Source: a virus. From it: 49,866 nucleotides of DNA. The stretch's first letter is position 1. Every line of letters begins with the position of its first letter. Made by a program: the position numbers and the translations under genes. Below the pieces are notes generated by a model. It did no database searches. It was not told the origin of the DNA and saw only the letters and a program-made list of their open reading frames with translations. The stretch covers positions 1 to 49,866 of the IMG/VR virus record IMGVR_UViG_3300025117_000090; one strand, written 5' to 3'. Below are positions 14,400-20,415 of the stretch, one piece after another.

Positions 14400-14620
14400 A
14401 GGGCCTCCGTTTCGATTTTTCTGATTTGCGATGCACATTCCTCGGGCGTCCATTGCCTACAACGTGTGCACTCGCACAACTTAGCGGCCGCTTCTCGCAT
14501 AGCCTCAGCCCCAGATTTATACGCGTAGCACACGTCGCATAGGACAAACTCTGGGTCATTATTTACGGCATAAGACCCACAATACCCGCCTGTGTGCTGA
14601 TACTTGTTACGGCATCTCAT
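14396..14620 (-). CDS. Small Cys-rich zinc-binding protein
   Basis: This 74-aa protein has C at residue 3, then Y-C-G, L-C-D-V-C, and C-E-C-T-R-C, enough for two zinc sites, followed by a short helix. The ATG at 14620 overlaps the previous stop (TAATG); the longer in-frame ORF to 14803 reads through the neighbouring gene and is rejected. Function unknown. Confidence 0.68.
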   Translation of the reverse strand: MRCRNKYQHTGGYCGSYAVNNDPEFVLCDVCYAYKSGAEAMREAAAKLCECTRCRQWTPEECASQIRKIETEAL

Positions 14621-14907
14621 TACTTCCTCACTTCCTTTCGCGCATATGGGACATAGGCGTAGTCCCCATTGATTAGGGAATGGGGGCGAGTCTCTACACG
14701 GGTCATGGGATGGCCATCGGCGGGGGTCCAGACTATGGTCCCGTCTATCTTCACCCGCGCTATCTGACCATAGACCATGCCGCGCCCAGGGCTTACAAGC
14801 CATAGCCCCTTCTTAGGCCTAACGCCGTGCAATGTGGCGTCATTCTTAAGGTTTCGTTTCCTCTCACGAAGGATTTCGCGCCCCGTGTCTTTTAATGACT
14901 TTGCCAT
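14620..14907 (-). CDS. Hypothetical basic protein
   Basis: This 95-aa protein has a basic helical N-terminus (R-E-R-K-R-N-L-K) and a beta-rich C-terminal half (GLWLVSPGRGMVYGQIARVKIDG) that could be a small barrel. GGAGG eight bases upstream supports the ATG at 14907. A nucleic-acid-binding role is possible but unproven. Confidence 0.68.
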   Translation of the reverse strand: MAKSLKDTGREILRERKRNLKNDATLHGVRPKKGLWLVSPGRGMVYGQIARVKIDGTIVWTPADGHPMTRVETRPHSLINGDYAYVPYARKEVRK

Positions 14908-14909
14908 AA

Positions 14910-15188
14910 TCAATACCTCCCGGGCCTCCAAGCCCCAAATTCTTTACCATCTCTAAAGGCCACACCAATATCCCATAAGGTTGCTCGCGGCCACGAAGCC
15001 AGGCATGCTAGCTTTACCGCCTTTCTCATGGTGAGCTTAGCGCGGGATTGGATGTCCTGGTGAAAGGCGTGCTCTACCCGGCGGTAATGCTGGGCGCGGG
15101 CGTACATTTCCCCCGCCTTATGTGCCAGGAAACAGGCGCTTTCGACCAGCTCCTCATCTGTCGGGCCACTCCACTTTAAACCGTTCAT
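14910..15188 (-). CDS. Hypothetical helical protein
   Basis: This 92-aa, mostly helical, His- and Arg-rich protein is coupled to the preceding gene by an ATGA overlap at 15185-15188. No recognised domain; the C-terminal G-A-W-R-P-G-R-Y is basic. Confidence 0.68.
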   Translation of the reverse strand: MNGLKWSGPTDEELVESACFLAHKAGEMYARAQHYRRVEHAFHQDIQSRAKLTMRKAVKLACLASWPRATLWDIGVAFRDGKEFGAWRPGRY

Positions 15189-15373
15189 GACTCATACCCC
15201 CTTGCCTTAGCCCAGCAATCACCACAAAGGTCCGTAAGGTCGTCTGACCCCTCGTCCCACGATACCCAGCGGCAGCACGCCCAACACCAATACTTCTGAC
15301 AATGTGAGCAATCCCAGTCGTGTAGATTGAGGTGGCACAAAACCGCTTGAAGTTTTTGAGGCAACTCCCTCAT
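15185..15373 (-). CDS. Small Cys/His zinc-ribbon protein
   Basis: This 62-aa protein has H-D-W-D-C-S-H-C, then C-W-A-C-C and C-G-D-C, a dense zinc-ligand array. It overlaps both neighbours by 4 bp (ATGA). It probably binds one or two zincs; its partner is unknown. Confidence 0.7.
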   Translation of the reverse strand: MRELPQKLQAVLCHLNLHDWDCSHCQKYWCWACCRWVSWDEGSDDLTDLCGDCWAKARGYES

Positions 15374-15546
15374 GGCTCCTCCCCCGCCCTTAGGGCGTCA
15401 AGAAGTTTGATAAGGTCGTGGGCTTGGTTTGTGTAAATTTCACATCCCTTATAGTCCTTGCATAACATGCAAATTTCCGCTTCGCTAAACAGTCCGTTCA
15501 ATTCTTCTTCAAGCTCATCAATTCGTGTATCAAAATCACAATCCAT
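15370..15546 (-). CDS. Small acidic protein with CxxC
   Basis: This 58-aa acidic helical protein (MDCDFDTRIDELEEELNG start) has C-M-L-C and one further Cys. Its TGA overlaps the next ATG as ATGA. AAAGGGAAAG lies upstream of the ATG at 15546. A compact hairpin at 15580-15615 precedes it. Function unknown. Confidence 0.68.
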   Translation of the reverse strand: MDCDFDTRIDELEEELNGLFSEAEICMLCKDYKGCEIYTNQAHDLIKLLDALRAGEEP

Positions 15547-15579
15547 GGTCTTTCCCTTTCTGTTAGGTGTGTATTAAAG

Positions 15580-15615
15580 GTCCGTGATGTCCCCCTAGGA
15601 GAGGGGGACACGGAC
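15580..15615. terminator. Intergenic hairpin in the leftward operon
   Basis: TGTCCCCC at 15588-15595 pairs perfectly with GGGGGACA at 15603-15610 around a 7-nt loop, and GTCC/GGAC extends the stem outside one bulge. In the leftward RNA it lies after the gene at 15632 and is followed by CUUUAAU, a weak U-tract. It may be an attenuator, a processing site or a weak terminator. Confidence 0.6.
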
Positions 15616-15631
15616 GGGCCCTTACTACTCA

Positions 15632-15883
15632 TCATACCGTATAAGACCAGCCGTTCGCCCTTCCGTAGTAATCAACCTCGCTTGGAGGGTTAATCCCCTT
15701 CCCACAAATCGTATCCCCACATAGGTCGCAGTGCACCGTACGCCCCGTAAAATCCTCCTTTCGTGCCGCGACTAGGGGCCCCTTGACTCCTTTAGCCCCG
15801 CTCGTCGGATGCCCACACTTAGCACAGTACACCTCACGGTTACCTTGCCATGCTACTACGGTTTCGTTCGTCTTAGTATTCAT
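15632..15883 (-). CDS. Small zinc-ribbon protein
   Basis: This 83-aa protein has Y-C-A-K-C-G-H-P near residue 20 and H-C-D-L-C-G-D about 33 residues later, a classical two-knuckle zinc ribbon. AAGGTG before the ATG at 15883 supports that start rather than 15943. The basic linker between knuckles suggests nucleic-acid or polymerase contact. Function unknown. Confidence 0.7.
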   Translation of the reverse strand: MNTKTNETVVAWQGNREVYCAKCGHPTSGAKGVKGPLVAARKEDFTGRTVHCDLCGDTICGKGINPPSEVDYYGRANGWSYTV

Positions 15884-15966
15884 AACACACCTTTCGCCAT
15901 ACTTGCAGCGCTTAATTGCGCTGGCGGACTCTGCTACGTGCAAGCGTATGGCATAGAGCCCATGTT

Positions 15967-15990
15967 GCCTAGGCTTTTTATGGCCTAGGC
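15967..15990. repeat. Self-complementary repeat pair (hairpin)
   Basis: Two copies of the palindrome GCCTAGGC (15967-15974 and 15983-15990) flank an 8-nt spacer. They can form an 8-bp hairpin just downstream of the gene at 15996 in the leftward transcript. There is no U-tract, so RNA stabilisation, cleavage or protein binding is as likely as termination. Confidence 0.6.
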
Positions 15991-15995
15991 GGAAC

Positions 15996-16304
15996 CTAAT
16001 CGACTAGCAGGGTCTGCACCGCTCCTAGTCCAATCGTCACAACAAGTACCGCGTTTTGGTTTAGGACAGACTTCAGCCTAACCGCTACGCTTCGGGCATT
16101 GGCATGACCAAAGCTTATGAATTCCACAACCAAGGAAGCCTCACTTTTGCCTTCCCAAACACCCACGGCATCGAAGATGGTTGCCCCCGCTAGGCCAACC
16201 TCGCTCATTGCTTTGAGCACGTGCCCCACAGCGGTATCCCGCGCGATTTCCGCTCCGTCTCTGTCCGTCAAACCCACATAAACCCTATAAATTGTGCTTT
16301 CCAT
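15996..16304 (-). CDS. Hypothetical alpha/beta protein
   Basis: This 102-aa protein (MESTIYRVYVGLTDRDG start) alternates beta strands and helices in a way that fits a ferredoxin-like fold; the V-Y-V-G-L-T-D-R-D-G and T-I-F-D-A-V-G-V-W segments recall DUF3574-like proteins. GGGGTTT precedes the ATG at 16304. No catalytic residues are clear. Confidence 0.66.
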   Translation of the reverse strand: MESTIYRVYVGLTDRDGAEIARDTAVGHVLKAMSEVGLAGATIFDAVGVWEGKSEASLVVEFISFGHANARSVAVRLKSVLNQNAVLVVTIGLGAVQTLLVD

Positions 16305-16305
16305 A

Positions 16306-16542
16306 TCAAACCCCTTTCTGCTTTCGTATCCAATCAAGCGTACAATTCGTCTTATTGTAGTATTGCTGACAACCACATCCGGGTATGCCACAGTTCCTTG
16401 GGGGATTGCCCTTCTGCATATCATCCACGACATATCTGTGCACTGAGGTATGGTGGCCACAGCCCGCGCAATCCCGCAGAGTCTTCCTACCCGGGCGACG
16501 CCAATGATTAATTGACCAACCCCACCTATTAACCCGAGTCAT
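16306..16542 (-). CDS. Small Cys-rich zinc-binding protein
   Basis: This 78-aa basic protein has C-A-G-C-G-H-H and later N-C-G-I-P-G-C-G-C plus one more Cys, suggesting a zinc site in a mainly coil structure. GGGG six bases upstream supports the ATG at 16542. Function unknown. Confidence 0.68.
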   Translation of the reverse strand: MTRVNRWGWSINHWRRPGRKTLRDCAGCGHHTSVHRYVVDDMQKGNPPRNCGIPGCGCQQYYNKTNCTLDWIRKQKGV

Positions 16543-16554
16543 GTCAAACCCCTT

Positions 16555-16797
16555 TCAACGCTTGGTTTCACGAAGCTTCACAAACCCGCAATCCTTGCCA
16601 TCAGCGGCTAGAACTAGGTCGCCATCAGGCCCCGCGCGGCCTTCCACATAGGCCCCCGTGGCTATCTGGCCCTTATCCCTTTGCAAAATACATATGCTAA
16701 AGCCTCCGTCCTTCTTTTGCGGCCCACACGCAATGCGTGTCTTACGACCATCAATCTGGATTTCGAGCCAAAAATTCCGAACATTCCTAGGTGCCAT
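16555..16797 (-). CDS. Small basic beta-rich protein
   Basis: This 80-aa protein starts M-A-P-R-N-V-R-N-F and reads as a run of beta strands with many Lys and Arg. AGGG precedes the ATG at 16797; the longer frame to 16866 has only a TTG start. A small nucleic-acid-binding barrel is possible. Function unknown. Confidence 0.65.
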   Translation of the reverse strand: MAPRNVRNFWLEIQIDGRKTRIACGPQKKDGGFSICILQRDKGQIATGAYVEGRAGPDGDLVLAADGKDCGFVKLRETKR

Positions 16798-16862
16798 TTG
16801 TTTTCCCTTTCGTTGGTAGTATCCAGTGATAGCCACCTTACGATGGCCATCAGTGCAGACTA

Positions 16863-17246
16863 TCAAGCAATACTAAACCACCACGTGCCCTCGTTCTCGT
16901 ATAGGTAACCGGAACACGTCCCTTCCTCTTGTGCCTTATAGAACGCTTGCGGAGAGTCGTACCGTTCTAGCTGGCGGATATCCCCCGCGATGAATTGCAA
17001 CAGCAAGGCGTTTGTCTCTGTATCGTTCATATCCCCAATTTCCTCCCGCGACCATGCCCCGAACTCGGCTAGCCAACTTCTAAGCTCACCTTGTTGCTCG
17101 GGAGTAACCAGCCCTTCAACGGCCACATGTTGCAGAGCATTTTTCCACGTAATACGCCCGATGTTCTGCTGGCCCGTTTCCGCAATGGTGGCCGAAAACT
17201 CGGCACAGTCATACTCATCTACATACTTTGTGACGTTGATTTCCAT
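16863..17246 (-). CDS. Hypothetical protein
   Basis: This 127-aa acidic protein begins with beta strands (MEINVTKYV), continues with helices and ends in an aromatic beta segment (GTWWFSIA). AGGG precedes the ATG at 17246. No domain recognised. Confidence 0.68.
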   Translation of the reverse strand: MEINVTKYVDEYDCAEFSATIAETGQQNIGRITWKNALQHVAVEGLVTPEQQGELRSWLAEFGAWSREEIGDMNDTETNALLLQFIAGDIRQLERYDSPQAFYKAQEEGTCSGYLYENEGTWWFSIA

Positions 17247-17325
17247 GTGCTTTCCCTTTCCTTCCGTGTTGGTTCGTTCAAGTCTACTCCCCTCGTGGGA
17301 AGGGAGCAGAGTTGAGCCTACCAAT

Positions 17326-17421
17326 CTACAGCCAATCTCCCAGTGCGAGGGTAAGCCAGCCGAGCCCGCCGACTATCAGCGACGGCCCAAGTCCCATGAT
17401 TAACGTTGAAAGTAAGCTCAT
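17326..17421 (-). CDS. Tiny membrane protein
   Basis: This 31-aa protein is almost entirely a single hydrophobic, Gly/Leu-rich helix (MSLLSTLIMGLGPSLIVGG start, ending G-D-W-L). Its ATG overlaps the stop of the 43-aa membrane ORF as ATGA. It is too short for automatic callers. Operon geometry and the clear membrane character support it; function unknown. Confidence 0.5.
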   Translation of the reverse strand: MSLLSTLIMGLGPSLIVGGLGWLTLALGDWL

Positions 17422-17549
17422 TTCCGCCCGCCTTTTCTGGACTCTTCGTCCTTTAAAATCTCCGCCACAGCGACCTTTACGATTGCCGGGATAGAGCAAA
17501 GTAACGCAATGACAACCAAAACCACGCCCAGAAGGTACATCATCGTCAT
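17418..17549 (-). CDS. Small membrane protein
   Basis: This 43-aa protein has one transmembrane helix at about residues 4-26 followed by a charged tail (K-D-E-E-S-R-K-G-G-R-K). The ATG overlaps the previous stop as ATGA and its TGA overlaps the next tiny membrane ORF as ATGA. Together they form a two-gene membrane pair. Function unknown. Confidence 0.58.
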   Translation of the reverse strand: MTMMYLLGVVLVVIALLCSIPAIVKVAVAEILKDEESRKGGRK

Positions 17550-17764
17550 GCTCTCCTCGTCAACACGACGTTGTGTGTATGCTCAACACAACGGCCGTTG
17601 TGCACGACGGTGTAGTTCACCGTCAGGACCGGATAACCCCCCAGTCCCGCCGTGATAAGTGCCCAGTCTTTAAAGACGACCTCACAGAGACCCTTGTTCG
17701 CCATCCTGATTTGTGCCTTAGCTGTCTTAAGCTCTGCCTTGATAGTAGTCTCGGAAATAATCAT
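17546..17764 (-). CDS. Hypothetical protein
   Basis: This 72-aa protein begins M-I-I-S-E-T-T-I-K-A, a helical N-terminal half followed by beta strands (PVLTVNYTVVHNG). AGG lies upstream of the ATG at 17764, which is preferred to 17833. Function unknown. Confidence 0.65.
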   Translation of the reverse strand: MIISETTIKAELKTAKAQIRMANKGLCEVVFKDWALITAGLGGYPVLTVNYTVVHNGRCVEHTHNVVLTRRA

Positions 17765-17780
17765 GGGTTCTGCCTTTCCT

Positions 17781-17924
17781 TTATCGGGTTTTCCGCACGG
17801 CATCAAGAGCCGCTTCGCGTGTCCCAAACACACCTATGAGAAACCACTTGTAATCAATGTCTTGGATTTCCGCAATCCAGCCACCATGATTCACGTCTTG
17901 CCAGACGTTTTCTGTACGTGTCAT
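17781..17924 (-). CDS. Small protein, possibly AP2-like fold; first gene of the leftward operon
   Basis: This 47-aa protein is a likely three-strand sheet plus helix (W-I-A-E-I, W-F-L-I-G-V-F-G-T, then R-E-A-A-L-D-A-V-R). That layout is seen in AP2-like and integrase arm-binding domains, so DNA binding is possible. AGGG six bases before the ATG at 17924 supports the start. It follows the 18.04-18.15 kb promoter/operator cluster directly. Confidence 0.6.
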   Translation of the reverse strand: MTRTENVWQDVNHGGWIAEIQDIDYKWFLIGVFGTREAALDAVRKTR

Positions 17925-18036
17925 TTTCAGCCCTTTAGTTGTGTTTGTGTTTTGCATATCCACTTGCATTGCACACTGCGTGCCAGCATTTCGGGCCCGT
18001 AACTAGCTGATTTTCGGCGGAGCCCGCTTCCTGAAG

Positions 18037-18054
18037 TGCGAATAAGTTTACGCG
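18037..18054. promoter_or_regulatory. Operator-like dyad, copy 1
   Basis: TGCGAA-N6-TACGCG matches the consensus TGCGTA-N6-TACGCA of the nearby perfect copy at 10 of 12 half-site positions. It lies 3' of the leftward promoter at 18069-18097, in the leader before the first operon gene. Confidence 0.6.
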
Positions 18055-18060
18055 CCCCCG

Positions 18061-18078
18061 TGGGCATCATTTTACGCA
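18061..18078. promoter_or_regulatory. Operator-like dyad, copy 2
   Basis: TGGGCA-N6-TACGCA has a perfect right half and a 4/6 left half. It overlaps the -10 element of the leftward promoter at 18069-18097, the expected place for a repressor site. Confidence 0.58.
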
Positions 18079-18097
18079 CCTCGGAAATCTCGTGCAA
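18069..18097 (-). promoter_or_regulatory. Leftward sigma70-like promoter of the early operon
   Basis: Read on the minus strand: TTGCAC, a 17-bp spacer, then TAAAAT. The -10 lies within operator copy 2. It would drive the leftward operon from the 47-aa gene at 17924 onward, with a leader of about 140 nt. Confidence 0.6.
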
Positions 18098-18135
18098 TTC
18101 CAGGCGCTTATGGTGCGTACTACGCTTCGCACTAC

Positions 18136-18153
18136 TGCGTATAATTTTACGCA
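18136..18153. promoter_or_regulatory. Operator-like dyad, copy 3 (perfect)
   Basis: TGCGTA-TAATTT-TACGCA is a perfect 6-6-6 dyad. The flanking sequence (ACCTTGAAATC) resembles that beside copy 2 (ACCTCGGAAATC), showing that a longer unit was duplicated. It lies upstream of the -35 element of the leftward promoter. Confidence 0.65.
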
Positions 18154-18202
18154 CCTTGAAATCATTGAGAAATTTTCGGGCGTAATTTAGGCGTGGTCTC
18201 AT

Positions 18203-18618
18203 CTAGGTGGGAGGGTGACCGACTAGTCGTCTCTCCGACTTGCCGAGGGGATGCCGAGGGGGCGCAAAATATGCCGGTTTGGGAGCGGCCGGAAATGGCG
18301 CGGCCTCCCAGGTAAGACTGGTCCGGGCGGGAACGGCCTTACCTAGGCGCGGCGGACTCCCCCTCCCCCCCCTTATCTTACCTTTCCATACCCCGGGGTA
18401 CCTATTCCCTCGTCATGGAGACCTCAATGGCGTGGGGGAGCAGGCTCAATTGTCGCTCGAAATTAGGAATTTTTGGGGGATTTTCTGACTAGTGATGTAG
18501 GGAAAAGTGGGGAAAGGTAGGAGAGAAGGGGCACGAAAGTGCGATGAAAAGGAAGGGAGTAGTAATTACCACAAATGCAGTAATGATTACCGGTAGTAAA
18601 GCCCGCGCCGCCGGGAAA
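18203..18618. other. Non-coding control region with repeats; possible origin
   Basis: No convincing gene is present. The stretch holds a tandem 10-bp repeat TGCCGAGGGG (18241-18250 and 18252-18261), an imperfect inverted repeat at 18281-18309, a 7-bp inverted repeat AGGTAAG/CTTACCT at 18310-18316 and 18338-18344, the palindrome TACCCCGGGGTA at 18389-18400, and a purine-rich stretch with two TAAT-ATTACC-like copies near 18570-18592. Structured repeats between divergent blocks suit a replication origin or regulatory locus, but no iteron set or DnaA box is clear. Confidence 0.5.
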
Positions 18619-19086
18619 CTATAAGGAAATAAGTGTCTCTTCTAGGCGAGCAATCTGTCGGGCCTGGGCCTCAACCCGCCGCTCCAGGTCCTTGATTATG
18701 GGTGAGACCTGCCCCTCGAAGGCGACGTTCACATAGGCTTGAGTCCACCGCCCCGGGCAGTACTTCCGGCCCCTGGTCGTGTAGGTGGTAAGCTTAATCC
18801 ACTTTCCTTCCGAGTCCTGAGCCTTGGTGAACCAGCATAGTTCCCCGGCCTTTGCCCCGCAAGAGGGGCAGTCAACGGACCTAGGGCTGGCCTTGATCCC
18901 AGCTATAGACCCGGACCTGACCCCTCGGGGGGCCTCAGTCTCGGCGGAGGCTTTGGCCTTCCTGAAAGCATAGGCAGCCTTCATCTTTTTCCGGGTACAA
19001 AATTTACACTCGCCACGTACTACCCCCTTCGAAGAATAGAACCCATCATTGTCGTAAGAATTTCCGCATCTTGAACATTCCCGCAT
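18619..19086 (-). CDS. Double zinc-ribbon coiled-coil protein (possible regulator)
   Basis: This 155-aa protein has an N-terminal zinc ribbon (C-S-R-C-G-N, then C-K-F-C-T-R-K-K about 20 residues later), a basic helix, a second Cys set (C-P-S-C-G-A, then C and Y-C-P-G-R-W) and a C-terminal coiled coil (R-R-V-E-A-Q-A-R-Q-I-A-R-L). AGGAGG before the ATG at 19086 fixes the start. It has its own promoter and stands alone in the control region, facing left, as regulator genes often do. A transcriptional role is inferred. Confidence 0.7.
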   Translation of the reverse strand: MRECSRCGNSYDNDGFYSSKGVVRGECKFCTRKKMKAAYAFRKAKASAETEAPRGVRSGSIAGIKASPRSVDCPSCGAKAGELCWFTKAQDSEGKWIKLTTYTTRGRKYCPGRWTQAYVNVAFEGQVSPIIKDLERRVEAQARQIARLEETLISL

Positions 19087-19119
19087 TTGAAGCCTCCTAG
19101 TTAGCTCTGTCTGAAAAAA

Positions 19120-19149
19120 TGTATAAATCACGTAAGGCCCATCTTACAA
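19120..19149 (-). promoter_or_regulatory. Leftward promoter for the zinc-ribbon gene
   Basis: Read on the minus strand: TTGTAA (19144-19149), an 18-bp spacer and TATACA (19120-19125). It lies about 35 bp upstream of the ATG at 19086, a suitable leader length. Confidence 0.55.
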
Positions 19150-19183
19150 CTTTTCTTACATGCAGGCAAGTCTTATTTATTAA

Positions 19184-19209
19184 TACTAGTAACTAGTACT
19201 AATCATTAG
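19184..19209. promoter_or_regulatory. Pair of adjacent dyads between divergent promoters
   Basis: TACTAGT-A-ACTAGTA (19184-19198) is a perfect 7-1-7 dyad and is followed immediately by CTAAT-C-ATTAG (19199-19209), a perfect 5-1-5 dyad. They lie between the leftward promoter at 19120-19149 and the rightward one at 19224-19252, well placed for a shared operator. Confidence 0.6.
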
Positions 19210-19223
19210 GGAAAAGAAATATG

Positions 19224-19252
19224 TTGACGGATTTCTCGGGATATGGTATTAT
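19224..19252 (+). promoter_or_regulatory. Rightward sigma70-like promoter P1
   Basis: TTGACG, a 17-bp spacer and TATTAT, close to consensus. A 7-bp dyad (CTCATTC-ACC-GAATGAG) at 19258-19274 covers the likely start site, suggesting repression or an RNA 5' hairpin. Confidence 0.7.
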
Positions 19253-19456
19253 TCTACCTCATTCACCGAATGAGTGACCGAGCGGGCGGAGCAAGAGCGA
19301 AGGGAAACGAAATATTTAATAGGGGGGAGCCCTATATATTCTATATCAGCTCTAAGAGTTCCCTTGATTTCTATTAATAAATCGCGCTTCGCGGCGGGCC
19401 GGGGGCCCGCGCTCGCGCTTTACTTCACGCCTTAGCTGGGACTAACAAATAAGGGC
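19253..19456 (+). other. P1 leader, apparently non-coding, with strong GC hairpin
   Basis: Downstream of P1, GCGGGCC (19394-19400) pairs with GGCCCGC (19404-19410) around GGG, and GCGC arms at 19384-19387 and 19415-19418 can extend it; TTTACTTC follows. This could end a short RNA of about 160 nt starting near 19260, or attenuate read-through. A 35-codon ORF (19270-19377) without an RBS lies inside and is probably not translated. Confidence 0.45.
19258..19274. promoter_or_regulatory. Dyad at the P1 start site
   Basis: CTCATTC and GAATGAG pair perfectly around ACC. The dyad starts 6 bp after the P1 -10 element, so it could be an operator or a stabilising 5' hairpin. Confidence 0.55.
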
Positions 19457-19547
19457 TGGCATCTCGACTCGTAACTGGCTAGCCTCTTGAAGTTGGCTAG
19501 CCTATTAAAGCTGGCCCGTGGCATTAAAGCTGGCGTGGGTAGTAAAG
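19457..19547. repeat. Five tandem TGGC-led 18-19 bp repeats upstream of P2
   Basis: Units begin with TGGC at 19457, 19476, 19494, 19512 and 19531 (periods 19, 18, 18, 19). Copies 1-4 after the first end in a TT-x-AAG-like block, best kept in TGGCTAGCCTATTAAAGC. The array ends 3 bp before the P2 -35 element, so it looks like a multi-site activator or repressor array. A related ATTAAAGCGGGC block recurs at 20823 before the terminase gene. Confidence 0.68.
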
Positions 19548-19550
19548 GGC

Positions 19551-19579
19551 TTGATTAGTGTAGTAATTATTGGTATACT
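19551..19579 (+). promoter_or_regulatory. Rightward promoter P2 for the late block
   Basis: TTGATT, a 17-bp spacer and TATACT with GG before the -10. It directly follows the tandem repeat array and lies about 50 bp before the first rightward gene at 19628. Confidence 0.7.
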
Positions 19580-19627
19580 ACCTTAGGTAAAAGGTTTTAG
19601 TTTAGATAAAAGGGGTAGTACTTCTAA

Positions 19628-19990
19628 ATGATCAACGTAGAACAATGGCCCGAGAATCCTAGCGAGGACCCCCGCCTCCTGCCGCATGACGGATGCATTA
19701 GTCCCGGCGAGGCTTTACTACTCAAAGAGCGGGGATGGGTCGCACAGGATGTGAGGCTAATGCCGAGTGACTCCACCCCGCAAAGGCAGGCGGCAATACT
19801 AGCATTTCTAGAGGGCGTAAGGCTGGGACTAATCGAGCCCCGCAAGGATTCTATCCGCTTCATCGAAATGGAAATGAGAGCGTGCGGGCTCCACGTCGGG
19901 AAAACGCAGGGGAAACTGGTCAAGAAAGTCGGTAGTGATACCGTGCGGGAACTATTCGCGGACGTGGTGAAGAGTTACGAGGAGAAGTAA
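19628..19990 (+). CDS. Putative small terminase subunit or packaging protein
   Basis: This 120-aa protein has an extended N-terminus and a helical C-terminal two-thirds with basic patches. It is the first gene of the rightward block, four genes before the large terminase, where small terminase subunits usually lie, and its size fits. I cannot see a clear HTH, so the call rests on position. A GGGG site about 12 bases upstream is weak. Confidence 0.42.
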   Translation: MINVEQWPENPSEDPRLLPHDGCISPGEALLLKERGWVAQDVRLMPSDSTPQRQAAILAFLEGVRLGLIEPRKDSIRFIEMEMRACGLHVGKTQGKLVKKVGSDTVRELFADVVKSYEEK

Positions 19991-20191
19991 ATGGGATGGC
20001 GTGGGAAGAGGGGCTTCCTCCGCGACAAGGCCAGACACGGGGGAAGGTTCAATACCCTGAAAGGTTTATGGAAACACTTCACCTGGCGTAAACACAGAGC
20101 ATTAGAACGGGTGGAGCTGGCCGCCGGGCGGTACGATACGTTAGGTCATAACAGTTATAAGTACGTAGATGATTGGTGGAATTGGGACTAA
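19991..20191 (+). CDS. Small basic hypothetical protein
   Basis: This 66-aa, very basic protein is rich in Arg, Lys, His and Trp (M-G-W-R-G-K-R-G-F, ending D-D-W-W-N-W-D). The GAGGAG site overlaps the end of the previous gene. A DNA-binding packaging accessory is possible. Function unknown. Confidence 0.65.
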   Translation: MGWRGKRGFLRDKARHGGRFNTLKGLWKHFTWRKHRALERVELAAGRYDTLGHNSYKYVDDWWNWD

Positions 20192-20208
20192 GGTCTCGGG
20201 AGAAATAA

Positions 20209-20415
20209 ATGAAGAGGGATATCTGGTGGCCTACCGTTCCCGGAAATTTCGAGGGACATCGGATAGTTTGCAGTCACGATTATGGGTACTACCAGTGCAT
20301 AGACTGCTCCCAGATATTCACGGATTATCAAGTATGTTTGGCCCGCGCCTCCTTCTGGGGTAGGCTAAAGAACACGTTTAGGGGAATTCTTAGAAAGATA
20401 AGAGGAGGCGTATAA
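20209..20415 (+). CDS. Small zinc-finger-like protein
   Basis: This 68-aa protein has C-S-H and C-I-D-C followed by another Cys, then a basic helix (W-G-R-L-K-N-T-F-R-G-I-L-R-K-I-R). GGGAG lies before the ATG. Its stop overlaps the next ATG as TAATG. Function unknown. Confidence 0.66.
   Translation: MKRDIWWPTVPGNFEGHRIVCSHDYGYYQCIDCSQIFTDYQVCLARASFWGRLKNTFRGILRKIRGGV

Noticed and set aside
17927-18202. 91-codon leftward ORF over the operator region
   Set aside because: There is no RBS before the ATG, and its repeated V-R-K-x-I/L motifs follow from the DNA operator repeats. It also overlaps the promoter and leader of the real operon.
18240-18488. 82-codon rightward ORF in the control region
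   Set aside because: Low-complexity Gly/Pro/Arg translation, no RBS, and it spans several inverted repeats.
19270-19377. 35-codon ORF just after promoter P1
   Set aside because: It starts inside the start-site dyad without an RBS; the hairpin after it fits a non-coding RNA better. Kept only as a remark.
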